Shown piece after piece: positions 24,856 to 32,754 of a stretch of DNA of 64,000 nt. A program made the position numbers and the translations under genes. The stretch is taken from the NCBI RefSeq assembly GCF_006974145.1, contig NZ_CP039456.1, positions 3,720,499 to 3,784,498 on the forward strand. The letters run 5' to 3'. Position 1 is the stretch's first letter. Every line of letters starts with the position of its first letter. This DNA is from Changchengzhania lutea (GTDB lineage: Bacteria > Bacteroidota > Bacteroidia > Flavobacteriales > Flavobacteriaceae). The notes under the pieces were generated by a model. The model was not told where the DNA came from. It worked only from the letters and a program-made list of their open reading frames with translations, and made no database searches.

Positions 24856-26787
24856 ATGACCGACATGAAATTCAGAACAATTATAATAGTTGTGTTTTTA
24901 ATAGGACTCAACACCGTCGTATTTTCTCAAAGTGGCTTGCAAAAAAAAGCCGATAAGCTATTCAATAAATTTGCTTTTGTTGAAGCTGCTAAGACCTATC
25001 ATGAGCTTATAGAGAAAGGTGACAACATCACGCATGCAACGCGCCAACTAGCAGATAGTTATGCCTACATGCGTAATCCAGACAGCGCTGCAGTATATTA
25101 TAAACTGGCAGTTCAACAAGAAAACTTACCCAAAGAATATTATTATAAATACGCGCAAGCATTAAGAGGCACAAAAGATTATGAAGCGTCACGTTTGTGG
25201 ATGAAACGGTTTAAAGATGCTGGTGGAACTATTGAGGAAGCGAAGATTTTAAATGATGACAATTTTTTATCATCTATTTTTAATGCCAAACCGCAATACA
25301 CTTTGTCACCTGTAAACTTCAATTCAAAATTCAGTGATTTTGGGGCCTATGAGCAAGATGGTAAAATATATTATGCCTCCGCTATACATGAAAGTGCTGC
25401 CATAAAGCATGTTTATGGTTGGAATGAAGAACCCTTCTTAGATATATACGCTAAGGAAAAAAGCAGTACAGACAGCCTTGTTCCGCATAAATTAAGATTA
25501 AAAGGCGCAATTAATTCCATATATCATGAAGGGCCGTTGACCATTTCGCAGGATGGAAAAACCATGTACTTTTCTAGAAATAATTTTACTGAAAAGACCT
25601 TAGGAAAAGATGACAATGGGACTACACATTTAAAAATCTATAAAGCGGCACTAGTTGAAGATGAGTGGACCAATATTGAAGAACTACCCTTTAACAGCGA
25701 TACTTACTCTAACGGGCATCCTGCCTTAAACCATAATGGTTCACGATTATACTTTACCTCTGATATGCCCGGAGGATTCGGTGGATCTGATATTTATTAT
25801 GTTGATATTAGTGATGATGACACCTTTGGCGAACCACAAAATTTAGGAGATAGAGTTAATACAGATAAAAATGAAATGTTCCCTTTTTTAAATGATGAAG
25901 ATGCACTATTCTTTTCATCCCATGGGCATTTAGGTCTGGGGCTATTGGATATTTTCGGAACCGCAGCAGATAGCGGCGGGATTATTACCAATGCTATTAA
26001 TCTTGGCATTCCTATTAATTCAAGTAAAGATGATTTTTCGTTTTTCATGAATAATGATGGTGTAACTGGCTATATCGCCTCTAATAGAGGTGGCGGTTTA
26101 GGTAGTGATGATATTTATGAATTTAAGAAAACACCGCTACTTAATGTTGAAGGTATAGTGAGCGACTCTCAAACAAATACACCCATCGAAAATGCCGAGA
26201 TCAAGTTATTTTCTATCGATAACCGTATTATTACAACCTTGAAAACCGATGAAAATGGTTTTTATAATATTCAAATTGATAGGGATACGAATTATAAAAT
26301 TATAGCCAGTAAAGACAATTATAAAGAGAATGGAGAAACCTTTACTTCATCAAATATAGAAAACACCATTACAGCTATAACCATAAATTTAAAACTCAAC
26401 CCTCTCTCAAACATTGTTGAATCCCCGGTAAAATTAAATCAAATCTATTTTGATTTTAATAAGTCGAATATTCGAGCAGATGCAGCACAGCAATTGGACA
26501 ACTTGATTTATAAGTTGCAGAATACCTATCCTAACATGACAATACGCATTGAATCGCATACAGACGTTCGAGGGTCTAACGATTTTAATGATGAACTCTC
26601 AAAAGATAGAGCAAAAGCAACCTATATTTATTTAATTTCGAATGGTATTGAACCATCTAGAATTAAAGCGTATGAAGGCTTTGGTAAGCGATTGCTCAGT
26701 AATAATTGTGATGGTACTGTACGATGTACTGAAGAGCAACACCAATTGAATAGACGAACGCAGTTTATTGTAGTTAAAACAGAATAA
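24856..26787 (+). CDS. OmpA family protein with PD40-like repeats (second of tandem pair)
   Basis: A 643-residue paralogue of the preceding gene, with the same domain order: signal peptide ending TVVFSQ, TPR-like part, PD40-like repeats (TSDMPGGFGGSDIYYVDI), regulatory-like beta-sandwich (NVEGIVSDSQTNTPIENA) and C-terminal OmpA domain (QIYFDFNKSNIR, RIESHTDVRG, NRRTQFIVVK). The two proteins align along their full length with scattered differences, so this is an old tandem duplication and not an assembly artefact. Met4 (ATG at 24865) may be the true start, because MKFRTIIIVVF makes a cleaner signal peptide. The 78-nt gap to the first copy has no terminator. Confidence 0.88.
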   Translation: MTDMKFRTIIIVVFLIGLNTVVFSQSGLQKKADKLFNKFAFVEAAKTYHELIEKGDNITHATRQLADSYAYMRNPDSAAVYYKLAVQQENLPKEYYYKYAQALRGTKDYEASRLWMKRFKDAGGTIEEAKILNDDNFLSSIFNAKPQYTLSPVNFNSKFSDFGAYEQDGKIYYASAIHESAAIKHVYGWNEEPFLDIYAKEKSSTDSLVPHKLRLKGAINSIYHEGPLTISQDGKTMYFSRNNFTEKTLGKDDNGTTHLKIYKAALVEDEWTNIEELPFNSDTYSNGHPALNHNGSRLYFTSDMPGGFGGSDIYYVDISDDDTFGEPQNLGDRVNTDKNEMFPFLNDEDALFFSSHGHLGLGLLDIFGTAADSGGIITNAINLGIPINSSKDDFSFFMNNDGVTGYIASNRGGGLGSDDIYEFKKTPLLNVEGIVSDSQTNTPIENAEIKLFSIDNRIITTLKTDENGFYNIQIDRDTNYKIIASKDNYKENGETFTSSNIENTITAITINLKLNPLSNIVESPVKLNQIYFDFNKSNIRADAAQQLDNLIYKLQNTYPNMTIRIESHTDVRGSNDFNDELSKDRAKATYIYLISNGIEPSRIKAYEGFGKRLLSNNCDGTVRCTEEQHQLNRRTQFIVVKTE

Positions 26788-26842
26788 TTTTTAAGCTTAG
26801 TTTTATAATGAAAGGCATAAGTATCAAGAGATGTTTTTATTA

Positions 26843-26870
26843 GTTTTCCGTATTTTGAAAACAGTTTTTT
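26843..26870 (+). terminator. Weak terminator after the OmpA pair
   Basis: A 6-bp stem GTTTTC / GAAAAC (26843-26848 and 26857-26862) followed by a run of six T. AT-rich stem, so modest support; it lies about 55 nt after the stop codon of the second OmpA gene. Confidence 0.35.
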
Positions 26871-26881
26871 AATAAAAATCA

Positions 26882-27416
26882 CACCTTCTTAGAAGGTGGC
26901 TTTGGGTTGCCCCTAAAAGGGGCTATTAAGGCTTGGTTCAAAAATCAAACTTTTGTTGATTCTCTTCAACTATTTTTTCTTCCTTTTCTTGATGCTTTGC
27001 ATATTTCCGTATCATTTCCTCATCTAATCCAACAGTACTCACAAAATAACCTCTTGTCCCAATATGGTTTTTGCTTTAATTTGGGGTAACTCTTGAATAG
27101 TTTTATTGCAATTTTTTCTTTCAAAACTCCCATTAATTTTGAAATTGATACTTTCGGTGGTACAGAAACTAACAAATGAACATGGTCCTCTTGGACATTT
27201 AATTCTTGTACCTCGCAACTTTTCCATTCGCATAATGAGCGAATATCCCTTTCTACCAAGGTTTTTATTTCTCCTTTCAGTATTCGTAATCTGTATTTTG
27301 GAACCCAAACTATGTGATAATCACATTTATAAATAACATGGCTAAGTTTCTTATATTTACTCATAAACAAATATAGGCATAGCCTTTAGAACATGACCAC
27401 CTGCAAAGCAGGTGGT
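26882..27416 (-). mobile_element. Decayed IS200/IS605-type insertion sequence
   Basis: The frameshifted TnpA gene is flanked by hairpins, as in IS200/IS605 elements, which use subterminal hairpins and have no inverted repeats. At the left are CACCTTCT-T-AGAAGGTG (26882-26898) and GCCCC-TAAAA-GGGGC (26909-26923); at the right is ACCACCTGC-AAA-GCAGGTGGT (27396-27416). Boundaries are approximate because cleavage sites cannot be fixed by eye. No TnpB accessory gene is present. Confidence 0.65.
26938..27370 (-). pseudogene. IS200/IS605 family transposase TnpA, frameshifted
   Basis: The N-terminal frame (27370 to 27020) encodes MSKYKKLSHVIYKCDYHIVWVPKYR and the HUH motif region VQEDHVHLLVSVPP, typical Y1 transposase features. 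After KPYW the frame is lost and stops. A second frame continues with RGYFVSTVGLDEEMIRKYAKHQ and ends at 26938, which is the expected family C-terminus with the catalytic-tyrosine helix (IRKYAKHQEK). Two bases are missing: TGGGACAAGAGG where TGGGGACAAAGAGG would encode W-G-Q-R-G. Both losses fall in homopolymers. The gene should not make an active enzyme unless these are sequencing errors. Met at 27364 is the likely start. Confidence 0.85.
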
Positions 27417-27708
27417 TTTATAAGATGAAATAAAAAAAATGAGACATTAACAACCTGAATTCGACTAATATTTAAAATTCAACAACAGATAATTCTTTTT
27501 CATATTTCATAAGGTTCTTATTTTGAGCTTGTAGGTATTAGAATTACAAAATAAACCTACAAGATTTTCACAACCTTGTAGGATTTTAATAATTAATTGT
27601 TGACTAAAATTTATTGATCCAACTCAAGTTAACAGGATAAAAATATAGAACCTAAATTAATTGACCTGCGTTATAGAAAAGATTATTTTTACATAATGCC
27701 TATTAATA
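27371..27708. other. Intergenic region between IS200-like element and GH16 gene
   Basis: AT-rich, with no convincing gene. It contains three related arms CTTGTAGG (27529-27536), CCTACAAG (27556-27563) and CTTGTAGG (27575-27582), described separately. The leader just before the GH16 ATG has no clear Shine-Dalgarno sequence. Confidence 0.5.
27529..27587. repeat. CTTGTAGG / CCTACAAG palindromic repeat, terminator-like
   Basis: CCTACAAG can pair with either flanking CTTGTAGG copy. The downstream pairing (27556-27582) is followed by ATTTTAAT, so it resembles a weak plus-strand terminator; the upstream pairing (27529-27563) is mutually exclusive with it. Short CCTACAAG-type palindromes recur in intergenic spaces of Flavobacteriia, but I cannot check copy number here. 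Confidence 0.5.
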
Positions 27709-28755
27709 ATGAAAACTAGCTTAAAAATATTAATTGTTTTATTAGGTGCTATAAGTTTCTCTTGTAGTTCATCAGACATCAGTACTAGTACTCCTCTAGT
27801 TAATTCAACATGTACGGATGGCATTCAAAATGGTACTGAGACAGGAATAGACTGCGGTGGGGATTTATGTGATAGTTGCCCACCAACATGTAATGATGGG
27901 ATTAAAAATGGAACAGAGACAGATGTAGACTGCGGAGGGGATTCTTGTGCTCCTTGTCCAGATCCTCTGGTAAGCATACCTACTACTGGCTATGACGCCC
28001 CCACATTTTATGTGGGTTATAATTTAATTTGGAGTGACGAATTTGATCAAGAAATTTTACTAACCGATAAATGGGGTTTTCACTTAGAAAATGGCTGTCC
28101 CAGTCTATGCGGATGGGGAAATGGCGAACTGCAATATTATACAAAAAAGAACCACACTTTTCAAGATGGAAATTTAATTATTAGTACAAAAAATGAGAGC
28201 AGTAATGGCTTTGATTATTTTTCATCGGCTAGAATCCATACCGATGACAAGTTTGAGTTCAAATATGGTAGAATTGATATTAGAGCAGCAATGCCATCTG
28301 CTGTTGGTACATGGGTGGCATTATGGTTGCTTAATAAGGACTATTCAATTTTATATCCTGATGCAGAATGGCCAAGTGGTGGGGAGATTGATATTATGGA
28401 ATATGTAGGTCATAAGAAAAATGAAATTTTAGCCACAGCTCATTTTGGGAATGATATAGCTAGCCACCAATTCATATCTACCTTTCTTAAAGCTCCAGCT
28501 AATGATTTTGATAAAACTTTCCATGTGTTTTCATTGGTTTGGGAAGAAAATAAAATAACATGGTTATTAAATAATATACCATACAAAACTTTTTCTACAG
28601 CAAATACGACCAATAGCAAACTGCCCTATCCTTTTAATGATGAGTTTTATTTAGTGATAAATACATCTGTTGGGGGAAACTTAGGAACGATCCCCTTGGT
28701 TTCAGAATATCCAACTTTTTTAATAGTTGATTATATTCGTATTTATCAGCAATGA
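27709..28755 (+). CDS. GH16 family beta-glucanase lipoprotein
   Basis: A 348-residue predicted surface or periplasmic lipoprotein (signal ends ISFSC, Cys19). Two Cys-rich repeats of the form CxDGIxNGxExxxDCGGxxCxxCP lie at residues 35-58 and 61-84. The GH16 domain follows from about residue 105, with the catalytic motif EIDIME at 226-231 (Glu226 nucleophile, Asp228, Glu231 acid/base in the family scheme). GH16 enzymes cut beta-1,3/1,4-glucans such as laminarin, or galactans, so the exact substrate is uncertain. There is no SusC/SusD pair nearby, so this is not an obvious polysaccharide utilization locus. It lies between two insertion sequences. Confidence 0.9.
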   Translation: MKTSLKILIVLLGAISFSCSSSDISTSTPLVNSTCTDGIQNGTETGIDCGGDLCDSCPPTCNDGIKNGTETDVDCGGDSCAPCPDPLVSIPTTGYDAPTFYVGYNLIWSDEFDQEILLTDKWGFHLENGCPSLCGWGNGELQYYTKKNHTFQDGNLIISTKNESSNGFDYFSSARIHTDDKFEFKYGRIDIRAAMPSAVGTWVALWLLNKDYSILYPDAEWPSGGEIDIMEYVGHKKNEILATAHFGNDIASHQFISTFLKAPANDFDKTFHVFSLVWEENKITWLLNNIPYKTFSTANTTNSKLPYPFNDEFYLVINTSVGGNLGTIPLVSEYPTFLIVDYIRIYQQ

Positions 28756-28846
28756 GTTTTGTGCTATATCATAACGAACTGGAAGTTAAGCCAGATTTTA
28801 TATTATATTTATTACTCACCATAATATAAAAACAACATTTCATTTT

Positions 28847-29844
28847 TGTATATCCGTTTAATGTCCATTAGCTGTAATGCTAGCAATAATAAGCCTATCA
28901 AAGATTCGTTCTCCAAAATACCTGCGGTTGAGCTTATAAACAAACTCGTTCAGATATAATTGCAAATATTTCTTCTTGATTTTATGATAAGTTCCCGCAA
29001 AGTTCCTTTTAGCATTGCTTATTGCTATATGCACCCATTTGAGTGTTTCTTTGGTGGTTTGTTCGTTTGATTTCTCTGTCATATGTATTTCTACATAGTC
29101 TGCAATATTTACATATGAAGTACTCTTATCTGTAAATATAATAGTTTGCTCGTCATCAATAGCGTCTTTGAAGCTTTGGTCTGTGCCATCTGCCTTGTGG
29201 TCTTCTAATACCTTAGCTTTAAAATAACGGCATTGTCTATCTACTTTTCCTGTTTCTATATCTTCCAGTATGGTGCTTTCTGCCATAATCATAACATTGG
29301 ATTTAGTTTTGCTCCCTCGACCTGCTTTTTGGGTTTTGTGTGCTTGTTCCGAGGCTTCAATAGTAAAATAGCCTTCATCCATTTCTATCATTCCTTCCAA
29401 TGTGTACCTGTCATCACGATCCCCCATTGCTCTACGCAGTTTATGGACCATTGCCCAAACTGGCTCATAACGTTTTAGCCCCAACTGGCGCTGTATCTCT
29501 TTACTGGAAAATCCTTTTTTTGTGGTGCTCATCAAAAAAATGGTCTTGTACCAAACCAGAAATGACAATTTAGAGCTTTCCATTATGGTGCCACTGCGCA
29601 ATGATGTCCTTGAGCTGCAGGATTTACATTGATAGCTCCATTTATTGATCAGCCAATAGTGGTCTGTACATCCGCAACGCTTACAAACAACACCTTGCTT
29701 GTCCCTTTGCTCCTTGAAATGAAGCCTGCAACTCTTTTCATCTGTGAAATGAACCCCAAAAGAAAATATATCCATAGCTAACTGTTTTTGAATCAATTAA
29801 ATATACAAAATATTAATCAATATAGGGGTGTTTACGGATATACA
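28847..29844 (-). mobile_element. IS1595 family insertion sequence (998 bp) with inverted repeats and target duplication
   Basis: Ends read TGTATATCCGT at the left (28847-28857) and ACGGATATACA at the right (29834-29844), an exact 11-bp inverted repeat. The flanking bases are ATTTCATTTT on both sides (28837-28846 and 29845-29854), a 10-bp direct repeat. One transposase gene fills the element. The intact transposase, matching ends and matching flanks point to a recent insertion. Known IS1595 elements usually duplicate 8 bp, so the extra two matching bases may be chance. Confidence 0.88.
28858..29775 (-). CDS. IS1595 family transposase (ISXO2-like)
   Basis: About 305 residues from MDIFSFGVHFTDEKSC (29775); the frame is open 21 bp further, but the shorter start fits the family. 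The N-terminal zinc ribbon is CKRCGC...YQCKSC, and the ISXO2-like DDE domain carries the acidic residues in IEMDEGYF and IIFTDKSTSY with the C-terminal helix NEFVYKLNRRYFGERIFDRLI, where Asn replaces the last Glu as usual in this group. The frame is uninterrupted, so the enzyme may be active. It is encoded within 11 bp of the left inverted repeat. Confidence 0.93.
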   Translation of the reverse strand: MDIFSFGVHFTDEKSCRLHFKEQRDKQGVVCKRCGCTDHYWLINKWSYQCKSCSSRTSLRSGTIMESSKLSFLVWYKTIFLMSTTKKGFSSKEIQRQLGLKRYEPVWAMVHKLRRAMGDRDDRYTLEGMIEMDEGYFTIEASEQAHKTQKAGRGSKTKSNVMIMAESTILEDIETGKVDRQCRYFKAKVLEDHKADGTDQSFKDAIDDEQTIIFTDKSTSYVNIADYVEIHMTEKSNEQTTKETLKWVHIAISNAKRNFAGTYHKIKKKYLQLYLNEFVYKLNRRYFGERIFDRLIIASITANGH

Positions 29845-29893
29845 ATTTCATTTTTAAAGAAGATAACAATAAGCTTATGTAGAATAAGACTAT

Positions 29894-29925
29894 AAAAAAA
29901 TCCCCTCATTATGTGAGGGGATTTT
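29894..29925 (-). terminator. Rho-independent terminator downstream of CAP lipoprotein gene
   Basis: Stem TCCCCTCA / TGAGGGGA (29901-29908, 29914-29921) with a TTATG loop, extended by flanking A/T pairs. The minus strand has seven T residues after the stem, so it should end the CAP-domain gene; the plus side (ATTTTA) is weaker but could serve the GH16 gene, whose original terminator is now displaced by the IS. Confidence 0.8.
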
Positions 29926-30047
29926 ATACCTAATGCTAAATTCAATAACTGGTAAGAGTTATCAATATATAACCATTTAATTTTTTGAATGCTAAAAATC
30001 AGTTCAATTAAAAGGTTATGCGTTTTGTTGTTAAAGCTATAACAACC

Positions 30048-30542
30048 TTATTTTTTTATAAATATATTGGTGTAATACCATTTGTTATCAATACTTTTTT
30101 CTGCCGACACCTCGAAGTTTGTAAAATCTCCTTCAAGAGTAGCACGGTGCGCTTCGCTATTAATCCAAGCCTTTACAACAGACTCTGCTGTGCTATAGCC
30201 ATATGCTACATTTTCAGAAACACGTGTAGCTCCAGTATTAGATTTTAAATAATTACTTCGCGTATAAAAGTTGTCGTGTGACACCGTTCTTGTATCTACC
30301 ATATAATCCGTATGCGTGTAGGCAACAGATTTTATAATAGTCATATTTTCCAACGGATTTAAACCCATGGACAACCTGTGGTCATTTATGAGCTCTAAGA
30401 CCTCCACTTCAATGGTTTTCTCTTCTATTTCAACTAGGGAAAGGGCTATGGAATCTGCTTTATCATCTAGGCTATCGGTAGAGCAAGAAAAGCTCAACAT
30501 AGCTAACAATGCCAAAATTGGCAGTTTAGTTAATAACTTCAT
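30048..30542 (-). CDS. CAP (SCP/PR-1) domain lipoprotein
   Basis: A 164-residue lipoprotein (MKLLTKLPILALLAMLSFSC, Cys20). The mature part is a CAP domain: VLELINDHRLSMGLNPL, then AYTHTDYMVDT with a conserved His, the second conserved region VSHDNFYTRSNYL, ENVAYGYSTAESVVKAWINSEAHRATLEGDFT with the third conserved motif, and the final WYYTNIFIKK strand. Bacterial CAP lipoproteins are of unclear function, perhaps lipid binding or proteolysis. It is a minus-strand gene with its own terminator at 29.9 kb and a large hairpin upstream. Confidence 0.85.
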   Translation of the reverse strand: MKLLTKLPILALLAMLSFSCSTDSLDDKADSIALSLVEIEEKTIEVEVLELINDHRLSMGLNPLENMTIIKSVAYTHTDYMVDTRTVSHDNFYTRSNYLKSNTGATRVSENVAYGYSTAESVVKAWINSEAHRATLEGDFTNFEVSAEKSIDNKWYYTNIFIKK

Positions 30543-30615
30543 AAGTAGGTAAATTTAGATTTGATCCTATAAAATTAGGATTCTTACCTGAAGCAACTGT
30601 TAACTAAATGTTAAA

Positions 30616-30663
30616 ATCGACTAAAAACATGTCGTTTATCGATTTATTATGTTTTTAATCGAT
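30616..30663 (-). terminator. 15-bp inverted repeat between pdxH and CAP gene
   Basis: Arms ATCGACTAAAAACAT (30616-30630) and ATGTTTTTAATCGAT (30649-30663) with an 18-nt loop that itself holds TTATCGAT. The single mismatch becomes a G-U pair on the minus-strand RNA, so the stem is complete in that direction only, and TTTTAAC follows. It probably ends pdxH transcription 45 nt after its stop codon; an operator for the CAP gene is the alternative. Confidence 0.5.
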
Positions 30664-30707
30664 GAAATACATAGGTAAATATCAATTACCTGTCTTTTGT
30701 CGACGAT

Positions 30708-31355
30708 TTAAGGAGATAGTCGATCTATTTTCCAATTGTAATCCGATTGAAGCTGAAATCGGATTCTATCATGCAGACGGTTGGGGCGTCCCTGCCAGAA
30801 TTCAATTTCTATAGGTTTTACAATATAGCCTCCCCAATACTTAGGTCTTTCAATATCTTTCCCTTCGTATGTTTTTTCTAAATCAGACATCTTATGTTCT
30901 ATATAATCTCTGTCTGGGATAATGTCACTTTGATTAGATACTATGGCTCCTAACTGACTTCCCCTTGGCCTAGATTCAAAATAGCCATCACTCAAATTAG
31001 CTGCTATTTTTTCAGCTTTGCCTTTAATAATAACTTGACGTTCTGCACCTTCCCAAAAAAAAGATAAACATACATTAGGGTTATGGGAAATTGCTTTTCC
31101 TTTTTCACTTTCGTAATTCGTGTAAAAAACAAATCCTTCGTGCGTATAGCGCTTAAGCAGTACTACCCTACTCTTTGGAAACCCATCTAAACCCATCGTA
31201 GAAATAGTCATGGCATTGGTTTCTTGATTATCAAAATTGGCATCGACATCATAAAACCATTTTTGAAACAACTGCATTGGATTATCTCCAACATTGGTCT
31301 CAAGTAGTTCTTCCTTTTGATAGGATTTTCTATAATCACCTAAGTTTGTATCCAT
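30708..31355 (-). CDS. pdxH: Pyridoxamine 5'-phosphate oxidase
   Basis: The FMN-dependent enzyme that makes pyridoxal 5'-phosphate from PNP or PMP. The 215-residue length is typical. Motifs include NAMTISTMGLDGFPKSRVVLLKRY (FMN and substrate binding), FYTNYESEKGKAI, LSFFWEGAERQVIIKGKAEK, SRPRGSQLGAIVSNQS, and the C-terminal WGGYIVKPIEIEFWQGRPNRLHDRIRF signature, ending in WKIDRLSP. It is divergent from the small gene at 31438. Confidence 0.95.
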   Translation of the reverse strand: MDTNLGDYRKSYQKEELLETNVGDNPMQLFQKWFYDVDANFDNQETNAMTISTMGLDGFPKSRVVLLKRYTHEGFVFYTNYESEKGKAISHNPNVCLSFFWEGAERQVIIKGKAEKIAANLSDGYFESRPRGSQLGAIVSNQSDIIPDRDYIEHKMSDLEKTYEGKDIERPKYWGGYIVKPIEIEFWQGRPNRLHDRIRFQLQSDYNWKIDRLSP

Positions 31356-31437
31356 TAGAATATCGAGCGAATTTTAATAATTATAAATGCTTTTCTATTT
31401 GAAAAAATCTTTTAAATTTAAGCATTAATTCAGCACT

Positions 31438-31851
31438 ATGCGATTTGAGGACAGTAAATATTTTAAGACTTTAAAGCACGAAAAAATGGCTTTATCATTT
31501 GGTGATTTTTATTTATGTGACACCTTTGTTGTTTCAGAATTGCATGACGGTATTCATTTTGATTGGTCAAAAGTAACAGAAGTTGCAGAAGGGCTCTTCC
31601 ATTTTTATGGTGAAAATATGCAGTTGGGGTATATATCAAATAGAGTAAACTCCTACTCTTTAGAACCACAATCTTGGTCTAAGGTCCAAGATGAATACAG
31701 TATTATAGTGGCTAGTGCTATAGTGTCATATAATAATTTGACATATATGAATGCCACATTGGAGAAGCAATTTTCTAAAAAAAGCATTAAGCGGTGTACC
31801 AGTTTAGAAGTAGCCATTAATTGGATTACCAGTATTAAGGAATTTTCTTAG
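31438..31851 (+). CDS. Conserved small protein, possibly STAS/SpoIIAA-like fold
   Basis: A 137-residue cytosolic protein, not assignable with certainty. The order of predicted strands and helices (SFGDFYLCDTFVVSELHDGIHFDWSKVTEVAEGLFHFYG, then a strand IIVASAIVSYNNL and a helix ending SLEVAINWITSIKEF) fits a SpoIIAA-like/STAS-like domain; this is inference from pattern. It converges on rnz, with a 4-bp overlap of the two stop codons. Another small STAS-like protein lies two genes upstream of rnz on the minus strand. Confidence 0.6.
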   Translation: MRFEDSKYFKTLKHEKMALSFGDFYLCDTFVVSELHDGIHFDWSKVTEVAEGLFHFYGENMQLGYISNRVNSYSLEPQSWSKVQDEYSIIVASAIVSYNNLTYMNATLEKQFSKKSIKRCTSLEVAINWITSIKEFS

Positions 31852-32753
31852 AAAGAAAACGTTTTTCCATCTTCACATAATTCCACATGGTCAAAAACCT
31901 CAAGTGCCTCTTCCTTGAACACATGCAACCCGTCATACCGCGTTGAATAATGTCCAAGTAGAAGTTTACCTACATCCGCCAGTTTTGCAATTTGAGCTGC
32001 TTGTTTAGCTGTGGAATGTTTTGTTTTGCTTGCTAAATGTTCATGCTTATCTAAAAACGTGGATTCATGATAGAGCACATCAACATTTTTAATTAAAGGG
32101 ACAATGTCTTCTTTATAAATGGTGTCACTGCAAAAGGCATAACTTTTAGGTTTTTTACCGTCCCATGTTACTGTCTCGTTTTTTATAAGTTGGCCACTTT
32201 CATTCTCAACATCAAAGCCTTGCTTAAGCTTATTATAATAGGCTACATTGATGTTGGCCGCTTCTGCAGCATTCACATTTAGAGTGCGTTCACCTACTTT
32301 CTCTTTAAACAAATAACCATTGGTATACACCCGATGATCTAAAGGAATCGTAAGCACCTCCACTTTATCATCTTCAAATATCAATTCTGACTTGGTAGAT
32401 GTCAGTTCATGAAAATACAAATTATAATTCGTCCAAGAATCTGCTAATTTCATTTGAAGCATCACCACTTCCTTAATACCTTTTGGTCCGTATATATGTA
32501 AATCTGTCTCTCTGGTAAGTAATCTGAAGGTTGAAATTAAACCAACCAATCCAAAAAAATGATCACCGTGCAAATGGGATATAAAAATGTGCTTAATCCG
32601 ATTGAATTTTATTTTATGCTTTCGTAAATGTACTTGTGTGCCTTCCCCACAATCAATTAAAAACATGTGATTATTAATTTCCAATACTTGTGCGGTAGTG
32701 TTTGTTAAGGCTCTGGGCGTGGCGCTATAGCAACCTAAAATCGATAGCCTCAT
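31848..32753 (-). CDS. rnz: Ribonuclease Z
   Basis: The metallo-beta-lactamase-fold endonuclease that removes tRNA 3' trailers. The 301-residue protein has the zinc motif SHLHGDHFFG (HxHxDH), the substrate-specific LISTFRLL region, the downstream CSDT motif, HESTFL with Glu/His ligands, and KLLLGHYSTRYD near the C-terminus. The length fits the short bacterial form. It is last in a minus-strand run that includes a DUF3291 gene, a STAS-like gene and pyrB, with 1-3 nt gaps between them. Confidence 0.95.
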   Translation of the reverse strand: MRLSILGCYSATPRALTNTTAQVLEINNHMFLIDCGEGTQVHLRKHKIKFNRIKHIFISHLHGDHFFGLVGLISTFRLLTRETDLHIYGPKGIKEVVMLQMKLADSWTNYNLYFHELTSTKSELIFEDDKVEVLTIPLDHRVYTNGYLFKEKVGERTLNVNAAEAANINVAYYNKLKQGFDVENESGQLIKNETVTWDGKKPKSYAFCSDTIYKEDIVPLIKNVDVLYHESTFLDKHEHLASKTKHSTAKQAAQIAKLADVGKLLLGHYSTRYDGLHVFKEEALEVFDHVELCEDGKTFSF

Positions 32754-32754
32754 A

